From the NCBI GenBank assembly GCA_020436165.1, contig JAGQYI010000002.1:62001-126000 (forward strand): a DNA stretch of 64,000 nucleotides, given 5' to 3'. Positions 24,958 to 33,783 of the stretch are shown piece by piece. The notes below the pieces were generated by a model. The model did no database searches, was not told where the DNA came from, and worked only from the letters and a program-made list of their open reading frames with translations. The DNA comes from Cyclobacteriaceae bacterium (lineage in GTDB: Bacteria; Bacteroidota; Bacteroidia; Cytophagales; Cyclobacteriaceae). How positions within the stretch are numbered: position 1 is the first letter of the stretch; the number at the start of each line of letters is the position of its first letter. The position numbers and the translations under genes are program-made.

Positions 24958-27324
24958 TTAGAAATCGAAACGGTAACTAATTGAAGGAATAATGGGCATT
25001 AGGCTGTACTGCACAAACTTGTTTTTTTGCGTTTGATAATCGTACGAGAGTTCCATGAAAAAAGGATTCTTGTGATTATACACATTGTAAACGCCAAGTG
25101 TAAGTCTTCGAATCCCATTCTTTTTTTGTTTTGTCCATGAAATACTGAAATCCAAGCGATGATAATTTTTCATTCTGAAACCATTTCTGCCATCGTAATA
25201 GTCGATGGCGGGCTGATAGGAATAATAGTAGTTATTCAAAGATTCATCTGTGCCCATATATGTCTCATTGGGAAGCGAAACGGCATTACCGGTACCAAAA
25301 ACCCAGGCACCAGCAAGTTCAACATGATCACTTAGTTTATAAACAGAAGTAATGCTTATGTCATGTCTTCTATCGTAACGGTAAGGAAAGCGTTTCCCAA
25401 AATTGATGTTATCGAACTGGCGGTCGGTCCAGGAAAGAGTATAGCCAACCCAACCGGTTAACTTTCCAAGTTTTTTCTGAGCAAAAAGCTCCACTCCATA
25501 GCTTCTCCCATTTCCAACCTCTACTTTATCTTGCCAGTCCTTGTTTACACTTGTAAAACTGGCTCCATCTTTATACTCGATCAGGTTTTTCATTTCTTTG
25601 TAATACCCCTCAATACTAACCTCATATGTTTTATTTAAAGTTTTGGCCGCACCAATAGCATATTGTGTCGAAAACTGCGGTTCAATTTTATTGGTGGAGG
25701 GAACCCACAAATCGGTAGGCAGCCCAATACCACTATTAGTAAGCAAATGAATGTATTGAGCCATTTGTGCATAGGAGGCCTTTAATGCAATACCATTTCG
25801 TATCAGATAACGTAAGGAAACCCGTGGTTGAAAGGAATAATAAGTTTTACCATCCACATTAAAGCCAGAAAAATGCAGTCCGGCATTGAGCTTTAATGCA
25901 TCTATTACCTTAAAGTCATCTTCAATATAGGAGGCAAATTCAAATGCGTCCTTTTCAAAAGAACCGGCCACGGTGTCCAGCTCGGCTGACCGATAGGAAA
26001 GAACACCCGGATTGAAATGGTGCTGAATGCCATTGACACCAAAACGAATATAATGGTTTGGAGAAGGAATGAAATCAAAATCAATCTTTGCTGCCCAATC
26101 GTTTATGCCGGAATTGTAAGCTATTGCATAATTATCGGTAGTAGTGCCTGATGGGCCTGTTGTGCTTGAATTGCTTTCCTCAAATACCTTAAATTTATAC
26201 CGGCTATATGTGGCCGTAACATTGCTGAAAAGTTTTGGAGTGAAAAGATGGTTCCAACGAATGGCTCCAATCATGTTGCCCCATTTTAATCCAAATTCGT
26301 CATCATACGCATAATGATAATCCCCGTAAGGATCACTGTAGCTGCTTTTGTCTTTGGAATAGGCTTTGTCTTCGCCTAAAAAACCACTAAAAAACAGTCG
26401 GTCTTTATTGGAAAATTTATGATTCAATTTTGCATTCAGATCATAGAAATAATAACCGGCAGTAACTTCTCCATCGTTTGCCGCTTTAATAATGGGTCTT
26501 GCTAAAAGATCAATATATGTTCTTCGGGCAGAGACAAGAAACGAAGTATTTTCGTTTTTAATTGGCCCTTCCAATGTAATTTTTGAAGCAATTAAACCAA
26601 TGGTTGCTGTGCCTTTAAACTCTTTTGTATTTCCTTCCTTCATGGAGATGTCAATAACTGAAGATAAGCGGCCTCCATACCTGGCCGGAAATCCACCTTT
26701 TATTAATTCTACATTGTTGATAGCATCTGCATTAAAAACGGAAAAGAAGCCAAACAAATGCGAAGCATTATAAACAGGAACACCATCCAGAAGAATAAGG
26801 TTTTGATCAGGTCCACCTCCCCGAACATACAAACCACTGCTTCCTTCAGAGCCGGACTGAACACCCGGCAACAACTGCAATACCTTAAGGACATCTACCT
26901 CGCCCATTAAGGCAGGTAGCTTTTGTATCTGTTTAACAGGAACAGTTATCGAGCTCATTTGAGATTGCTGTTGAATATCTTCTTCAGCCGTTACAACAAT
27001 TTCATCCAGTTCAATAGAACTGGAAAGGCCAATATTCATTTCAAGATCACGATCCAGGAAAATTGTGGAAGTAACCGGAACATATCCTACAAAGGAGAAA
27101 ACAATTTGAACGGAATCCTCCGGTAAGGTAAGGCTGTAAAACCCAAATGTATTTGAGGTGGTTCCAACAAGATCTGGCTTAGTGTATATATTGGCTCCAA
27201 TTAGGACTTCACCTGTATTTTTATCTTTTATGTAGCCACTTACGGTATGCTTTTGTGCACGGGAGGTAAGGGAATAAAAAAATGTGCTTAGAAGCAAAAT
27301 GCTTAACAAGCCGGTTTGTTTCAT
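24958..27324 (-). CDS. TonB-dependent receptor with carboxypeptidase-like regulatory domain
   Basis: A 788-residue outer-membrane receptor: signal peptide ending TSRAQ, CarboxypepD-regulatory-like domain (HTVSGYIKDKNTGEVLIGAN), plug with GLYVRGGGPDQNLILLDGVP near residue 165, then a 22-strand barrel ending with aromatic F (SISYRFDF). It imports an unknown substrate using TonB energy. Paired with the DUF4249 lipoprotein downstream; there is no susD-like gene, so it is not a classical glycan PUL. Confidence 0.93.
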   Translation of the reverse strand: MKQTGLLSILLLSTFFYSLTSRAQKHTVSGYIKDKNTGEVLIGANIYTKPDLVGTTSNTFGFYSLTLPEDSVQIVFSFVGYVPVTSTIFLDRDLEMNIGLSSSIELDEIVVTAEEDIQQQSQMSSITVPVKQIQKLPALMGEVDVLKVLQLLPGVQSGSEGSSGLYVRGGGPDQNLILLDGVPVYNASHLFGFFSVFNADAINNVELIKGGFPARYGGRLSSVIDISMKEGNTKEFKGTATIGLIASKITLEGPIKNENTSFLVSARRTYIDLLARPIIKAANDGEVTAGYYFYDLNAKLNHKFSNKDRLFFSGFLGEDKAYSKDKSSYSDPYGDYHYAYDDEFGLKWGNMIGAIRWNHLFTPKLFSNVTATYSRYKFKVFEESNSSTTGPSGTTTDNYAIAYNSGINDWAAKIDFDFIPSPNHYIRFGVNGIQHHFNPGVLSYRSAELDTVAGSFEKDAFEFASYIEDDFKVIDALKLNAGLHFSGFNVDGKTYYSFQPRVSLRYLIRNGIALKASYAQMAQYIHLLTNSGIGLPTDLWVPSTNKIEPQFSTQYAIGAAKTLNKTYEVSIEGYYKEMKNLIEYKDGASFTSVNKDWQDKVEVGNGRSYGVELFAQKKLGKLTGWVGYTLSWTDRQFDNINFGKRFPYRYDRRHDISITSVYKLSDHVELAGAWVFGTGNAVSLPNETYMGTDESLNNYYYSYQPAIDYYDGRNGFRMKNYHRLDFSISWTKQKKNGIRRLTLGVYNVYNHKNPFFMELSYDYQTQKNKFVQYSLMPIIPSISYRFDF

Positions 27325-27437
27325 GTGGGTTTGGTTGTTGAGTTAACCAATTATACGTACCAAATAAAAATTTAGTATCTCAATAAGAGATTATTTCAAC
27401 AAAAAGTTGCACTTGCCGATAATTTGGAAAGGAAAAT

Positions 27438-27463
27438 AGCCGCCTAGTGATAACTAAGCGGCT
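27438..27463 (-). terminator. terminator of the ZnuD-like receptor gene
   Basis: On the minus strand a 9-10 bp stem (AGCCGCTTAG / CTAGGCGGCT, one mismatch) around TTATCA, followed by ATTTTCCTTT, lies 10 bp past the receptor stop codon. Confidence 0.75.
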
Positions 27464-27472
27464 TAAAATCAT

Positions 27473-29701
27473 CTAAATTTTCTTTTCAAATCCCATTTTC
27501 ACACCAAGGAAAAAGTTAATTCCGGGGTTAGGTATTCCAAGTGGTTTGAAGCGTGAAAGGTGATCAATGTATTTTGTGTTGAATACATTTTTGACACCAC
27601 CGTTTATTTCAAATGGCCTTCTACCAGTACCAACAGCCATATTAAAACCCAGGTTCACCAGGTTGTAATCGGGTGTTACGGTTTCAAACTGGCCAACCCT
27701 GTTTTGGGCAAATTTGTATACATTTTGTACATATACATTTTCCAGCCTAACAGGTTTTTTAGAGGTAAATTCTACTTTTAAACTAGTGCTCCATTTGTTT
27801 GCAGGAATAAGAGGCAACGGGTTTTTATCGGCATCTTGTGCATAAATGCTGGAAAAGTCGCTTTCAATATGCAGCCAGTGAATACTGTGAGGGTGGTAGT
27901 GAACACCCATCTCTCCACCTGTTAAAAGCGCTGTGGATTGCAGATAGTTGTAAACGGGCACTCCCTGATCAAATGTTCCGGCAGGTGCCAGGTAAATATA
28001 GTTTTGAATAGAGTTTATAAAAGGATTAATGGTAAACTCAACATGCTTATTTTTAAAATCAAACGAAAAATCAAACTGAGTAGCTTGCTCGCTTTTCAGG
28101 TTGGGATTACCTTTCTCAAACCGATTGGTGCCCTCATGTACCCCATTAGACAATAGTTCTGAAGTGTTTGGAGCTCTGAAACCGGACGATAAATTGGCCC
28201 TGAGTGTAATAGCATTCAGGTTTAATGCGGCACCACCAGAATAATTAACACTGCCGTAGTCGTTTCTGAAGGCTGCAACTCCGGTTTCAACCACTTCCTT
28301 GGTATCGATCAATCTATGATCGTAGCGAACCCCTCCCTGTAATTGCAGGTTATCAAGATCGTAGTTTACAATAGCATAACCACCAAGGTCAATGGTTTTG
28401 GCATCTGGTATCAGTATTTCTTCACCACTGTTGGTATTGGTTTGGTACATGCCTTGTGAGCCAATGATAAGGTTTAGTTTCTCGTTGTTGTAAGAAGGGG
28501 AGTTCCATTTCAAGTTGTAAGTTGAGGTTCTTAGATCCATTGACAACGCTGGATCCGTTTCACTATCCTCATATTCATTTCTGTTATTATCTGTGTATCC
28601 AAGCATTAGGTTCCATGTACTATTTCCTGTAAAGAGCACATTTTCCAGACTCAGGTTGTGGTTGGTGATTTTCTGAAAGGGTAGCACAAATGACCTGTCC
28701 ACGGAAGTTACATATTCAGATGTATCTGTTATACCAAAGTTGTTTTGCAAATAGCTGTATCTAACATTGGTAATCCAGTTTTTTTTGTGAAAGCCTATGG
28801 CGGCTTTTACATTTTTTTCGTCAAAGCGTGTATTAAAAACACGTTCATTACCGGGAACAGTATAATCGGCATTGGTTGAGTACCCACCAAATAAATTGAA
28901 CATGAGTTTTTCTTTGTGCAGCTTAGCGCCAAATGTGTTGATGCTGCCAAGGGTATTTGAAAGAAAATTGGATTTTAAATACCCCTCAAAGGTATTATGA
29001 TCAGCATAACGTTCATCAACAAAATACAGAACACCTCCTAAAGCATCAGAGCCATATAGTAAAGAGGCGGGGCCTTTTATTACCTCAACACTTTCAATTC
29101 CGGCTTCACCAACACCAAGCCCGTGTTCATCGCCCCATTGCTGGTTCTCGATTCGAATACCTTGTGCATAGGTCACAATTCGGTTACCTGTTAGTCCTCG
29201 AATTACAGGCTTTCCAATTCCAACACCTGTGGTGTTTTGTTCTACACCAGGAATATTGCTAATAGCCTCCGCCAAAGTAGCCGGAGCAGATTGTTGAAGT
29301 TGTGTAATCTTTTTTTGTTCCACACTCACAACATTTTCGTTTTGAAGTTTACCCGTTGGAACAGAAACTACCACCTCATTCAGCTCAATATGATTTGGTT
29401 CCAGGTAAAACGTTTGTTTCTGTTCCTGGCTCATGTCAATCTTTGTCTTTAAGGTATTATAGCCAATAAATGAAATTTGCACTTCAATATTCTTAGGGTG
29501 TTGGTGTTCAATTGTAAATACACCATTTTCATCCGTTACTCTTCCTGTATTAAGTTCTACGAAAAAAACTTCAGCAAAAGGTATTGGTTCGTTGGTTTCT
29601 TTATCTACCACTGTTCCGGTAAACGCCACCTGGCTATAGGCAGAAACCGATAAAATATTTAGTAATAGGACTAGGACAGTCCCTTTTATTGTAATGTTCA
29701 T
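27473..29701 (-). CDS. TonB-dependent receptor, ZnuD-like plug
   Basis: A 742-residue outer-membrane receptor. The ATG at 29701 (MNITIKGTVLVLLLNIL) begins a proper signal peptide, preferred over the frame start 20 codons earlier. A carboxypeptidase-like domain (FTGTVVDKETNEPIPFAEVF) precedes a plug with PVIRGLTGNRIVTYAQGIR and the stretch NQQWGDEHGLGV, reminiscent of the ZnuD zinc-receptor class; the barrel ends in FFLGVKMGFEKKI. A His/Cys-rich small protein lies just upstream. Zinc or another transition metal is the likely cargo, by inference. Confidence 0.9.
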   Translation of the reverse strand: MNITIKGTVLVLLLNILSVSAYSQVAFTGTVVDKETNEPIPFAEVFFVELNTGRVTDENGVFTIEHQHPKNIEVQISFIGYNTLKTKIDMSQEQKQTFYLEPNHIELNEVVVSVPTGKLQNENVVSVEQKKITQLQQSAPATLAEAISNIPGVEQNTTGVGIGKPVIRGLTGNRIVTYAQGIRIENQQWGDEHGLGVGEAGIESVEVIKGPASLLYGSDALGGVLYFVDERYADHNTFEGYLKSNFLSNTLGSINTFGAKLHKEKLMFNLFGGYSTNADYTVPGNERVFNTRFDEKNVKAAIGFHKKNWITNVRYSYLQNNFGITDTSEYVTSVDRSFVLPFQKITNHNLSLENVLFTGNSTWNLMLGYTDNNRNEYEDSETDPALSMDLRTSTYNLKWNSPSYNNEKLNLIIGSQGMYQTNTNSGEEILIPDAKTIDLGGYAIVNYDLDNLQLQGGVRYDHRLIDTKEVVETGVAAFRNDYGSVNYSGGAALNLNAITLRANLSSGFRAPNTSELLSNGVHEGTNRFEKGNPNLKSEQATQFDFSFDFKNKHVEFTINPFINSIQNYIYLAPAGTFDQGVPVYNYLQSTALLTGGEMGVHYHPHSIHWLHIESDFSSIYAQDADKNPLPLIPANKWSTSLKVEFTSKKPVRLENVYVQNVYKFAQNRVGQFETVTPDYNLVNLGFNMAVGTGRRPFEINGGVKNVFNTKYIDHLSRFKPLGIPNPGINFFLGVKMGFEKKI

Positions 29702-29778
29702 TTTTGAAAATATTCTAACTTTTAGTGAAATGATTTTGAATGGCCGACATGCATTGTGCATTCAGCAAAATAATAAAG

Positions 29779-30186
29779 TTAGGAAAGAAAAGGAGGACCT
29801 CTTAATCCATGTGCAGCGCAAACAGGATTGGTTACCAGTTGGTCTTCAAGAGAAGGGATTACCGGCACATGGTTTACAAAATAAGTATTATCTGCTCCTT
29901 TTGAGGGCAGCACATGGTGCGTAAGCAATATGCTGCAAAGCTCGCATTTAGCAATGGGCTTTATCAAGTGAAACGAATGGTTGCACCCGTTAACGGTGTC
30001 ATGATGGTATATAGTGCGATGGCAGGCATCCTTTTCGTTTTCCAGCGAACAAACTGTTTCGCTTTGCTCTTCATGAAAAAAATAGGAATGAAGCGAACCC
30101 ACCAAATCTGCAGAAAGGTAAAAGCCTAACAGTGTGACAGCCAAAAGGCTGGTAAGGATATTCTGAAGAGGGTTTTGCTTCGTCAC
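29779..30186 (-). CDS. His/Cys-rich exported small protein next to TonB receptor
   Basis: A 135-residue protein with a GTG start and one hydrophobic N-terminal segment (SLLAVTLLGFYLSADLVG) serving as signal or anchor. The exterior part has clustered potential metal ligands: CHRTIYHHD, CNHSFHLIKP, KCELCSILLTHH, and ends with the LRGPP tail common to such proteins. Similar small proteins accompany metal-type TonB receptors (compare DUF2946 next to copper receptors). It is 77 bp upstream of the ZnuD-like receptor, so a metal-handling pair is plausible. Confidence 0.7.
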   Translation of the reverse strand: MTKQNPLQNILTSLLAVTLLGFYLSADLVGSLHSYFFHEEQSETVCSLENEKDACHRTIYHHDTVNGCNHSFHLIKPIAKCELCSILLTHHVLPSKGADNTYFVNHVPVIPSLEDQLVTNPVCAAHGLRGPPFLS

Positions 30187-30190
30187 GCGC

Positions 30191-30198
30191 CAAAGGTA
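30191..30198 (-). promoter_or_regulatory. promoter -7 box upstream of the His/Cys-rich gene
   Basis: TACCTTTG (minus) fits TAnnTTTG and ends 5 bp before the GTG start, so the transcript would be nearly leaderless. GTGACG half sites (30181-30186 as CGTCAC; 30216-30221) flank the box as an inverted pair and might bind a regulator. No clear -33 TTTG is present. Confidence 0.35.
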
Positions 30199-30253
30199 GT
30201 GAGTTTGTAGTAATGTGACGGAAGTTTACTTATATGAGTGGTTGAAACAAACT

Positions 30254-30898
30254 TTAAATGATTTGTTGCTTTGGCCATTTGGGCCCCCGGATCACAAGCC
30301 ATAAAATCCAAATAATCTCTCCCATTGTCATAAACTCACAAATGGTTAGAAGCAGTTCCTGGTTCGGAAAAAGAATTCGGGTAAACGAACTGATCGTATA
30401 ACCCACTCCACCAATTAGTACCATCACTCCTATAAATTTTGGAAAATAAACAGAATTATAAATAAGATAGCCTAACGGGAATAACCATAAACCCCAGAAA
30501 ATGGAAGCAATTGTAATTCCTTCAGAATTCATATTTAGGAAGAACATCATTTGATCAAGGTTATGTATTTCATGAAGGGCGGCAATCCTGTTTAGCGAAT
30601 TAAGCATGGAGATGGGAACACTTACCAAAGAAAAAACAACCATTACAAGCGATTGATTTTTACTAACGTCTTCAAATAGCCGATAAAGCAACAATACGAC
30701 TACAATAAACAGAAGTTGAGTAACCAGGCTGCCTACAATTCCGGCCCTAAAGAGTAATTCGTTGGCTTCTATATTTTGAGCAGTAGAAAGAGGATCTCCC
30801 TGTACAACCAGCTGCGAAGGAACATAAAGAATACCGAACATGCCTACAAGGGCCCAGATGGGGTATATTATTCTTAAGGCAATGGAAATGTTTCTCAT
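30254..30898 (-). CDS. DUF4386 integral membrane protein
   Basis: A 214-residue inner-membrane protein with six predicted helices, typical of DUF4386: RIIYPIWALVGMFGIL, then LLFIVVVLLLYRLF, SLVMVVFSLVSVPISM and GLWLFPLGYLIY. Start at ATG 30898; the frame begins four codons earlier with TTG. The function of DUF4386 proteins is unknown. It is a single gene between gldB and the metal-receptor pair. Confidence 0.88.
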   Translation of the reverse strand: MRNISIALRIIYPIWALVGMFGILYVPSQLVVQGDPLSTAQNIEANELLFRAGIVGSLVTQLLFIVVVLLLYRLFEDVSKNQSLVMVVFSLVSVPISMLNSLNRIAALHEIHNLDQMMFFLNMNSEGITIASIFWGLWLFPLGYLIYNSVYFPKFIGVMVLIGGVGYTISSFTRILFPNQELLLTICEFMTMGEIIWILWLVIRGPKWPKQQII

Positions 30899-30935
30899 GG
30901 ATTTTGACAAAGCTAAGAAAAGATAAACAAATGGC

Positions 30936-30970
30936 TGTTTTAGAATTTCTTTAAAAGCTATTCTAAAACA
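30936..30970 (-). terminator. hairpin across the gldB stop codon
   Basis: An 11-bp perfect inverted repeat, TGTTTTAGAAT (30936-30946) and ATTCTAAAACA (30960-30970), that includes the gldB stop codon (30963-30965). It is A/T-rich and lacks a U-run, so it may be a weak terminator or mRNA 3'-end stabiliser. Confidence 0.5.
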
Positions 30971-31958
30971 CCTTATACTTCGACTTATTCAAAATGTCTT
31001 TGGCATCCGGATTGGCCATGAGTTCCTGCAGGCTAACATCCGGGTTGTTTTTCATGTATGCCCGAACAATATCCCAGCCAATCCATGAACCAATTCGCCC
31101 GGGGCATTTTTCACCTATTTCCAACACTTTAGGGCGCTCATCCATGTATTTCTTTTTAACGAAATGGTTGGTTTCGTAAAGCAATTGATTGTTTAAAAAA
31201 TGGTACCAGATAACATCTTTGTTTTCCTCAACATCCTTTAGTTGTTGGCCGCTATACCAAACAATAAGCGAGTCGCTGGTGCAGGGTAGCATTTGTTTGG
31301 CAAAGTAGTATTTTTTACCATAGTAGATCATATCTGCCAGCATGGTATGGTCGTTCGTGTTTTCTTTCAGGTACCGATTGGCATACAACAAAACAACCGC
31401 AGGTACAATGTAAGGCTTATCGTAACGGGTAAGAATATATTTTGGAATTCCAGGTGGTCGGTATTTTCCGGTTTTGCCCAGGTAATAATCCAGCCCAATA
31501 ATTATTTCATCCTTTCCAACATACATTTCACTGCTTCCAAAACCGGTAACCATGGTTTTAATTTTAGGCACCTGAAAGGAGGGATAGTAATGTTTCAGGT
31601 AGCTGAACGCTTCTTCAAATTCAGCTTTTATATCAGCCATATCTCCGAAATAGGCCTCTGTGTTGGCAAAGAGAGTATCTACATAAGGGTTTTTGATATT
31701 TTTAAATAACTCATGGGCAAGGATAGAGTCAGAGGGGTATTGGTTTCTGCCAAGAAACTCGTCTGCCATCACCGGGTGAGATTGAATAAAAAACTCCAAC
31801 TCCTCTGGTGATTTCATTTTAAAGACCTCTCTTTCCAGACGATCTATATGAACGGTAACTTTATCCTTTTCTTCAAGCGAAGGGGCGTCAACACAGTCGG
31901 AGTTCGTAGAACAAGCCCAGCCAAAGAGCAAAAGGGCAGGAATCCATAACTTCTTCAT
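30963..31958 (-). CDS. gldB: gliding motility lipoprotein GldB
   Basis: A 331-residue lipoprotein with signal MKKLWIPALLLFGWAC (lipobox GWAC). The family's Zn-peptidase-like fold shows in MVTGFGSSEMYVGKDEIIIG, LDYYLGKTGKY and LYANRYLKENTNDHTMLADM, the latter positioned as in GldB of Flavobacterium. GldB is needed for gliding and T9SS function. The ATG at 31958 is chosen over an ATG ten codons upstream because only it gives a standard signal peptide. It follows rng by 33 bp (3 bp with the longer start). Confidence 0.92.
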   Translation of the reverse strand: MKKLWIPALLLFGWACSTNSDCVDAPSLEEKDKVTVHIDRLEREVFKMKSPEELEFFIQSHPVMADEFLGRNQYPSDSILAHELFKNIKNPYVDTLFANTEAYFGDMADIKAEFEEAFSYLKHYYPSFQVPKIKTMVTGFGSSEMYVGKDEIIIGLDYYLGKTGKYRPPGIPKYILTRYDKPYIVPAVVLLYANRYLKENTNDHTMLADMIYYGKKYYFAKQMLPCTSDSLIVWYSGQQLKDVEENKDVIWYHFLNNQLLYETNHFVKKKYMDERPKVLEIGEKCPGRIGSWIGWDIVRAYMKNNPDVSLQELMANPDAKDILNKSKYKVF

Positions 31959-31991
31959 TAAATTCAACAACGCTTGTTCTACGGTCATATT

Positions 31992-33542
31992 TTATTCCAA
32001 AGCAATTTCTTCCTTCATTGCATTCAGGAAGTTATAATCGGTTACCGCAAGCGAAGAGTCTTCAACAATTTTTACCCATTTATGGTACCTCAACCACCAC
32101 TTGAAACGAATGGAAGGAGCCCCTTTTGTAAAGTAGGCATATAAATAAGGGTGAACAACCAGAGAGATTCCTCTTTCGTTTTGGTTTTCCAGCAAGTGCT
32201 TTAGCGTGTACTCAATTTGGTCGGCAATATGGATTGAAGCGGTTATTTTACCCGTTCCATTACATGTAGGGCATGTTTCAGCAGTAGTAATATTTACCTC
32301 AGGGCGAACCCGTTGGCGGGTAATTTGCATCAGACCAAATTTAGACAATGGTAAAATGGTGTACTTGGAGCGATCTCCAACCATTTCATCCCTCATCTTT
32401 TGTTGCAAAAGGCGCTTGTTCTCTGCCCTGCGCATATCAATAAAGTCAACAACGATAATTCCACCCATATCACGAAGGCGCAATTGGCGTGCAATTTCGG
32501 CTGCTGCTTCCAGGTTTACGGTAAGTGCTGTAGCTTCCTGATCTTCTTCTCGATTACTTTTATTACCACTGTTTACATCAATTACGTGTAGTGCCTCGGT
32601 GTGTTCAATAATTAAATAACCACCTCCGCGCAAACTCACTGAGCGACCAAACAATAGCTTCAGCTGTTTTTCGAGACCTAAAGACTCAAACAACTTTACC
32701 TTGCTATTATGGTATTTGACAATCTTTTCTTTACCGGGAGCAATTTGTTTTGTGTACGATTTTATCTCCTCGTACATCTCCTTGTCATCCACCACAATGT
32801 TGTCAAAATTCTCGTTCAACACATCGCGCAGTATAGAAGAGGCTTTGCCTACCTCACCAATAACAACATCTCTGGGTTTTGCATCTTTAAGAACCTGCAT
32901 ACCCTTTTTCCATTTTTGAACAAGAGCATCGAGATCGCCATGCAGATCGGCAACGGACTTGCCTTCGGCCACGGTGCGTATTATTACACCAAAATTTTCC
33001 GGCTTTATAGAGGTCATCAAGCGCATGAGGCGTTTGCGCTCATCGCTATTACTAATTTTTTTTGATATGCTTACCGCATTTGAAAACGGTACAAGCACAA
33101 TATATCTTCCAGCTAGTGACAGCTCACAGGATAGACGGGGCCCTTTCGTGGATATAGGTTCTTTAACAACCTGAACCAGGATTCTTTGGTTACGCGTAAG
33201 CACTTCCGAGATCTTTCCGTGTTTATTGATATCGGGTAAGATCTTAAATCCTCCCAGATCGGACTTGGCATTTTTGCTTTGAACCTGCTTTGTATATTTA
33301 TTCAACGACTGAACCTTAGGTCCCAGGTCGAGATAGTGCAGGAAAGCATCTTTTTCGTATCCGATATCAATAAATGCGGCATTTAATCCTTGTACCACTT
33401 TTTTAACGGTACCAAGGTAAATCTCGCCTACTGTAAACTGGTTGCCATCTTCTTCTCGATGGTACTCCAGTAATCCTTTGTCTTTAAGTAGGGCAATCCG
33501 ACATCCATTTTGAGTGGCACTAATAACCAATTCATTACTCAA
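31992..33542 (-). CDS. rng: ribonuclease G (Rne/Rng family)
   Basis: A 516-residue endoribonuclease of the RNase E/G family. An S1 RNA-binding domain is near the N-terminus (FTVGEIYLGTVKKVVQGLNA), the metal-binding catalytic aspartates are in HVIDVNSGNKS and VVDFIDMRRAEN, and the zinc link is CPTCNGTGK. It lacks the long C-terminal scaffold of RNase E, so it acts in rRNA maturation and mRNA decay. Its leader carries two strong hairpins (33581-33646), see findings. Confidence 0.95.
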   Translation of the reverse strand: MSNELVISATQNGCRIALLKDKGLLEYHREEDGNQFTVGEIYLGTVKKVVQGLNAAFIDIGYEKDAFLHYLDLGPKVQSLNKYTKQVQSKNAKSDLGGFKILPDINKHGKISEVLTRNQRILVQVVKEPISTKGPRLSCELSLAGRYIVLVPFSNAVSISKKISNSDERKRLMRLMTSIKPENFGVIIRTVAEGKSVADLHGDLDALVQKWKKGMQVLKDAKPRDVVIGEVGKASSILRDVLNENFDNIVVDDKEMYEEIKSYTKQIAPGKEKIVKYHNSKVKLFESLGLEKQLKLLFGRSVSLRGGGYLIIEHTEALHVIDVNSGNKSNREEDQEATALTVNLEAAAEIARQLRLRDMGGIIVVDFIDMRRAENKRLLQQKMRDEMVGDRSKYTILPLSKFGLMQITRQRVRPEVNITTAETCPTCNGTGKITASIHIADQIEYTLKHLLENQNERGISLVVHPYLYAYFTKGAPSIRFKWWLRYHKWVKIVEDSSLAVTDYNFLNAMKEEIALE

Positions 33543-33580
33543 AATAAAAATCGTTTAGATTAATTTAAATAAACCAATAA

Positions 33581-33619
33581 ACGCTCTGCAGGGCAACCAC
33601 TGGGGTAGCTACAGAGCGT
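33581..33619 (-). terminator. hairpin with T-rich tail before rng
   Basis: On the minus strand ACGCTCTG pairs with CAGAGCGT (8 bp, extendable by an AG/CT pair across a mismatch) around a long loop, followed by TTTATTGGTTTATTT. It could end transcription of the COX24-like mini-gene, or act in the rng leader. Confidence 0.55.
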
Positions 33620-33625
33620 ATTACG

Positions 33626-33646
33626 TTAGCAGCCTTATGCTGCTAA
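33626..33646 (-). repeat. perfect hairpin downstream of the COX24-like gene
   Basis: TTAGCAGC / GCTGCTAA, an 8-bp stem with a 5-base loop (CTTAT), 7 bp past the mini-gene stop and 84 bp upstream of rng. No U-run follows on either strand. Confidence 0.55.
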
Positions 33647-33653
33647 ACCCTAC

Positions 33654-33743
33654 TTACTTCTTCTTATGTCTGTTTTTTCTCAGACGTTTTTTACGCTTGT
33701 GCGTAGAAATCTTATGTCTTTTTCTTTTTTTACCGCAAGGCAT
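33654..33743 (-). CDS. AURKAIP1/COX24-domain ribosome-associated mini-protein
   Basis: A 29-residue very basic protein beginning MPCGKKRKRHKISTHKRKKR and ending in KNRHKKK. Proteins of this length and sequence are annotated in Bacteroidota as AURKAIP1/COX24-domain proteins and are thought to be a small-subunit ribosomal component. It is too short for most gene finders. It lies between the TPR gene and rng, leftward, with two hairpins downstream. The assignment is from the motif MPxGKKRKRHK. Confidence 0.88.
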   Translation of the reverse strand: MPCGKKRKRHKISTHKRKKRLRKNRHKKK

Positions 33744-33783
33744 ACTCTTTCAATTTTATCCCCTCGGGGATGTTATACATAAT

